This document shows positions 38,929 to 40,056 of a DNA stretch of 40,056 nt, one piece after another; position 1 is the first letter of the stretch; the number at the start of each line of letters is the position of its first letter. Position numbers and translations under genes: made by a program. Location of the stretch: assembly GCA_003134375.1 (NCBI GenBank), contig PLAY01000191.1, forward strand, positions 1 through 40,056. Reading direction: 5' to 3'. The notes beneath the pieces are model-generated. The model had not been told where the DNA came from. It saw only the letters and a list, made by a program, of their open reading frames with translations, and made no database searches. This DNA is from Limisphaerales bacterium. Lineage in GTDB: Bacteria; Verrucomicrobiota; Verrucomicrobiia; Limisphaerales; UBA11358.

Positions 38929-38963
38929 ACAAAACTTTGTCCCACGTGGGACAAAGTTTTGTA
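38928..38963. repeat. 36-bp perfect palindrome, copy 2 (at the paaX-like start codon)
   Basis: A perfect palindrome centred between 38945 and 38946, sharing a 34-bp core with the copy at 38068-38101. It begins at the first base of the regulator's start codon and extends upstream, between the regulator and the GH3 gene. An operator for the regulator is one reading; a dispersed repeat is another. Confidence 0.95.
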
Positions 38964-39039
38964 ATAGCGGACAGGCTGACGCATGACAAAAAACAGGCTG
39001 GCGCACGTTCCTTGCGTCTTAAAAAAACGCCCTAAAAAA

Positions 39040-39054
39040 CTGTTGGCGCAACAG
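39040..39054. promoter_or_regulatory. Possible operator-like inverted repeat upstream of the GH3 gene
   Basis: ctgttg-gcg-caacag is a perfect 6-bp inverted repeat with a 3-base spacer, 23 bases before the GH3 start codon. Its size and symmetry would suit a dimeric regulator, but it resembles no site I can name with confidence. Confidence 0.3.
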
Positions 39055-39077
39055 CGGGGTGTTGTAATCTCACCACC

Positions 39078-40056
39078 ATGAAGCGGGACGCTATTACTGC
39101 ACTGGCGGCTCTGGCCGTTTGCTTTTCAACCACCGTCGCTTTCGCCGACGAGGAAACCTGCGTGGCCTGCGACCGGAAGGTCGTGGTCAGCGGCCAGTTT
39201 GAACACGGCCGGGGACACGAAAGTCTGGCAATTACCGGCGCACCGAAACGCGGCGAAGAAGCGTTCCGCGAGGAAATTTACGGAACCAATTTCACCGTGT
39301 CCGTCCCCAATCTGCCGGCGGGCAAATACACTGTCCTCATCGGGCTTGTGGAAATTGTTTTCACCAACGCCGGCCAGCGCACGTTTGACATCACCTGCGG
39401 CAGCCGGACGCTCGCGCGCCATCTCGACGTTTTCACCGCCGCCGGCGGCGCGGGCCGGGTCCGGCTGCTGACCAACCGGATTGATTTTCCCGGGGATGCC
39501 GCGCACGGGCCGTTCACGCTCACCTTCACCGGGCACACCAACGCGGCCAAACTGAACACGTTCGAACTCAAGGATGCCTCCGGCCTGTCCCTCATTTCGA
39601 TGGCGGCGGCAGATTTGATCAACGCTGAAGACGCCGTCGCGTTGCAAACGCCCATCGTCACCGGACCGGAAATCTGGAAGGACGCCGCGCAGCCTGTCGC
39701 CGCACGCGTGGAGGACCTGGTGCGCCGCTTGTCGCTTGCCGAAAAAGTGCAGCAGATGCGGAACACCGCCCCGGCCATTCCGCGGCTGGGCATTCCTGCC
39801 TACGATTATTGGAATGAATGCCTTCACGGCGTCGCGCGGGCCGGCACCGCCACGGTTTTTCCCCAGGCCATCGGCATGGCCGCCACGTGGGACACCCCGC
39901 TCCTGCGTGAAACCGCCGGGGTCATCGCCACCGAAGCCCGCGCCAAGCACAATGACTACGTTGCCAGACACAACGGCGACAGCGCGCGGTTTTACGGCCT
40001 CACTTTTTGGACGCCGAACATCAACATCTTCCGTGATCCGCGCTGGGGCCGCGGCC
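39078..40056 (+). CDS. GH3 family glycosidase with N-terminal malectin-like domain (partial, runs off the window)
   Basis: ATG 39078 is followed by a signal peptide (MKRDAITALAALAVCFSTTVAFADEE). Residues ~35-165 form a beta-rich malectin-like sugar-binding domain (EEIYGTNFTVSVPNLPAGKYTVLIGLVE, RTFDITCG). From ~200 the GH3 N-terminal barrel begins: VEDLVRRLSLAEKVQQM, AIPRLGIPAYDYWNECLHGVA, FPQAIGMAATWD and FWTPNINIFRDPRWGRG at the window edge. This set is typical of secreted xylosidase/beta-glucosidase-type GH3 proteins. The catalytic Asp nucleophile lies beyond the window, so activity cannot be checked. It continues the GH127-GH2 cluster and lies divergent from the PaaX-like gene across a 149-bp gap that holds the palindrome and a small inverted repeat. 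Confidence 0.92.
   Translation, partial: MKRDAITALAALAVCFSTTVAFADEETCVACDRKVVVSGQFEHGRGHESLAITGAPKRGEEAFREEIYGTNFTVSVPNLPAGKYTVLIGLVEIVFTNAGQRTFDITCGSRTLARHLDVFTAAGGAGRVRLLTNRIDFPGDAAHGPFTLTFTGHTNAAKLNTFELKDASGLSLISMAAADLINAEDAVALQTPIVTGPEIWKDAAQPVAARVEDLVRRLSLAEKVQQMRNTAPAIPRLGIPAYDYWNECLHGVARAGTATVFPQAIGMAATWDTPLLRETAGVIATEARAKHNDYVARHNGDSARFYGLTFWTPNINIFRDPRWGRG

Noticed and set aside
38068..38963. Insertion sequence with terminal inverted repeats around the PaaX-like gene
   Set aside because: The flanking sequences are each full palindromes and no transposase motif is present. No target-site duplication was identified, so a mobile unit is only one option and is not annotated as such.

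Overview
The window looks like a piece of a Verrucomicrobiota chromosome, most likely from the Pedosphaera/Limisphaerales side (family-level inference). The reasons are a moderately GC-rich genome, a run of prepilin-type genes whose sizes and order fit the Verru_Chthon cassette proteins D, C, B and A as I remember those families, very large Asn/Thr-rich exoproteins, secreted glycoside hydrolases, and dense dispersed hairpin repeats. No rRNA, tRNA, CRISPR array or transposase was seen.

Layout. 83-4924 (minus strand): a YchF-like protein without a recognisable GTPase site, a small AT-rich membrane protein, uvrA carrying two in-frame repeat insertions, and a SAM methyltransferase. 5051-16282 (minus): one giant exoprotein of 3743 aa that combines a subtilisin-type protease with a P-domain, carbohydrate-binding-like and LamG-like modules, a pectate-lyase-like domain and tandem C-terminal modules. 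16525-26309 (minus): an operon headed by a BrnT/BrnA-like toxin-antitoxin pair and followed by six prepilin-type proteins (two GspG-like, then D, C, B, A). Five of its junctions are ATGA overlaps. 26433-32327 (minus): the motor genes of a type IV pilus/type II secretion-like machine (GspE/PilB, PilT, a second GspE/PilB, GspF/PilC). 32510-40056 (mostly plus): a polysaccharide-utilisation cluster with GH127, GH2 and GH3 enzymes and a PaaX-type regulator bracketed by two near-identical perfect palindromes.

How it may work together. The two PilB-like ATPases, PilT and PilC would power assembly of the pseudopilins encoded just downstream. The giant protease/lyase encoded after the last pseudopilin is a plausible cargo or surface partner, but this rests on proximity only. 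The glycosidases would attack arabinose- and galactose-containing plant polysaccharide under the PaaX-like regulator.

The most unusual signal is that all six prepilin-type genes have long leader peptides (37-66 aa) encoded largely by dispersed repeat DNA, placed between the start codon and the prepilin cleavage motif. Most of these start codons are fixed by ATGA overlap with the upstream stop. One 61-bp repeat is read in different frames in two leaders, so the repeated unit is DNA or RNA and not a peptide. The same kinds of repeat also sit in frame inside uvrA and in the intergenic gaps.
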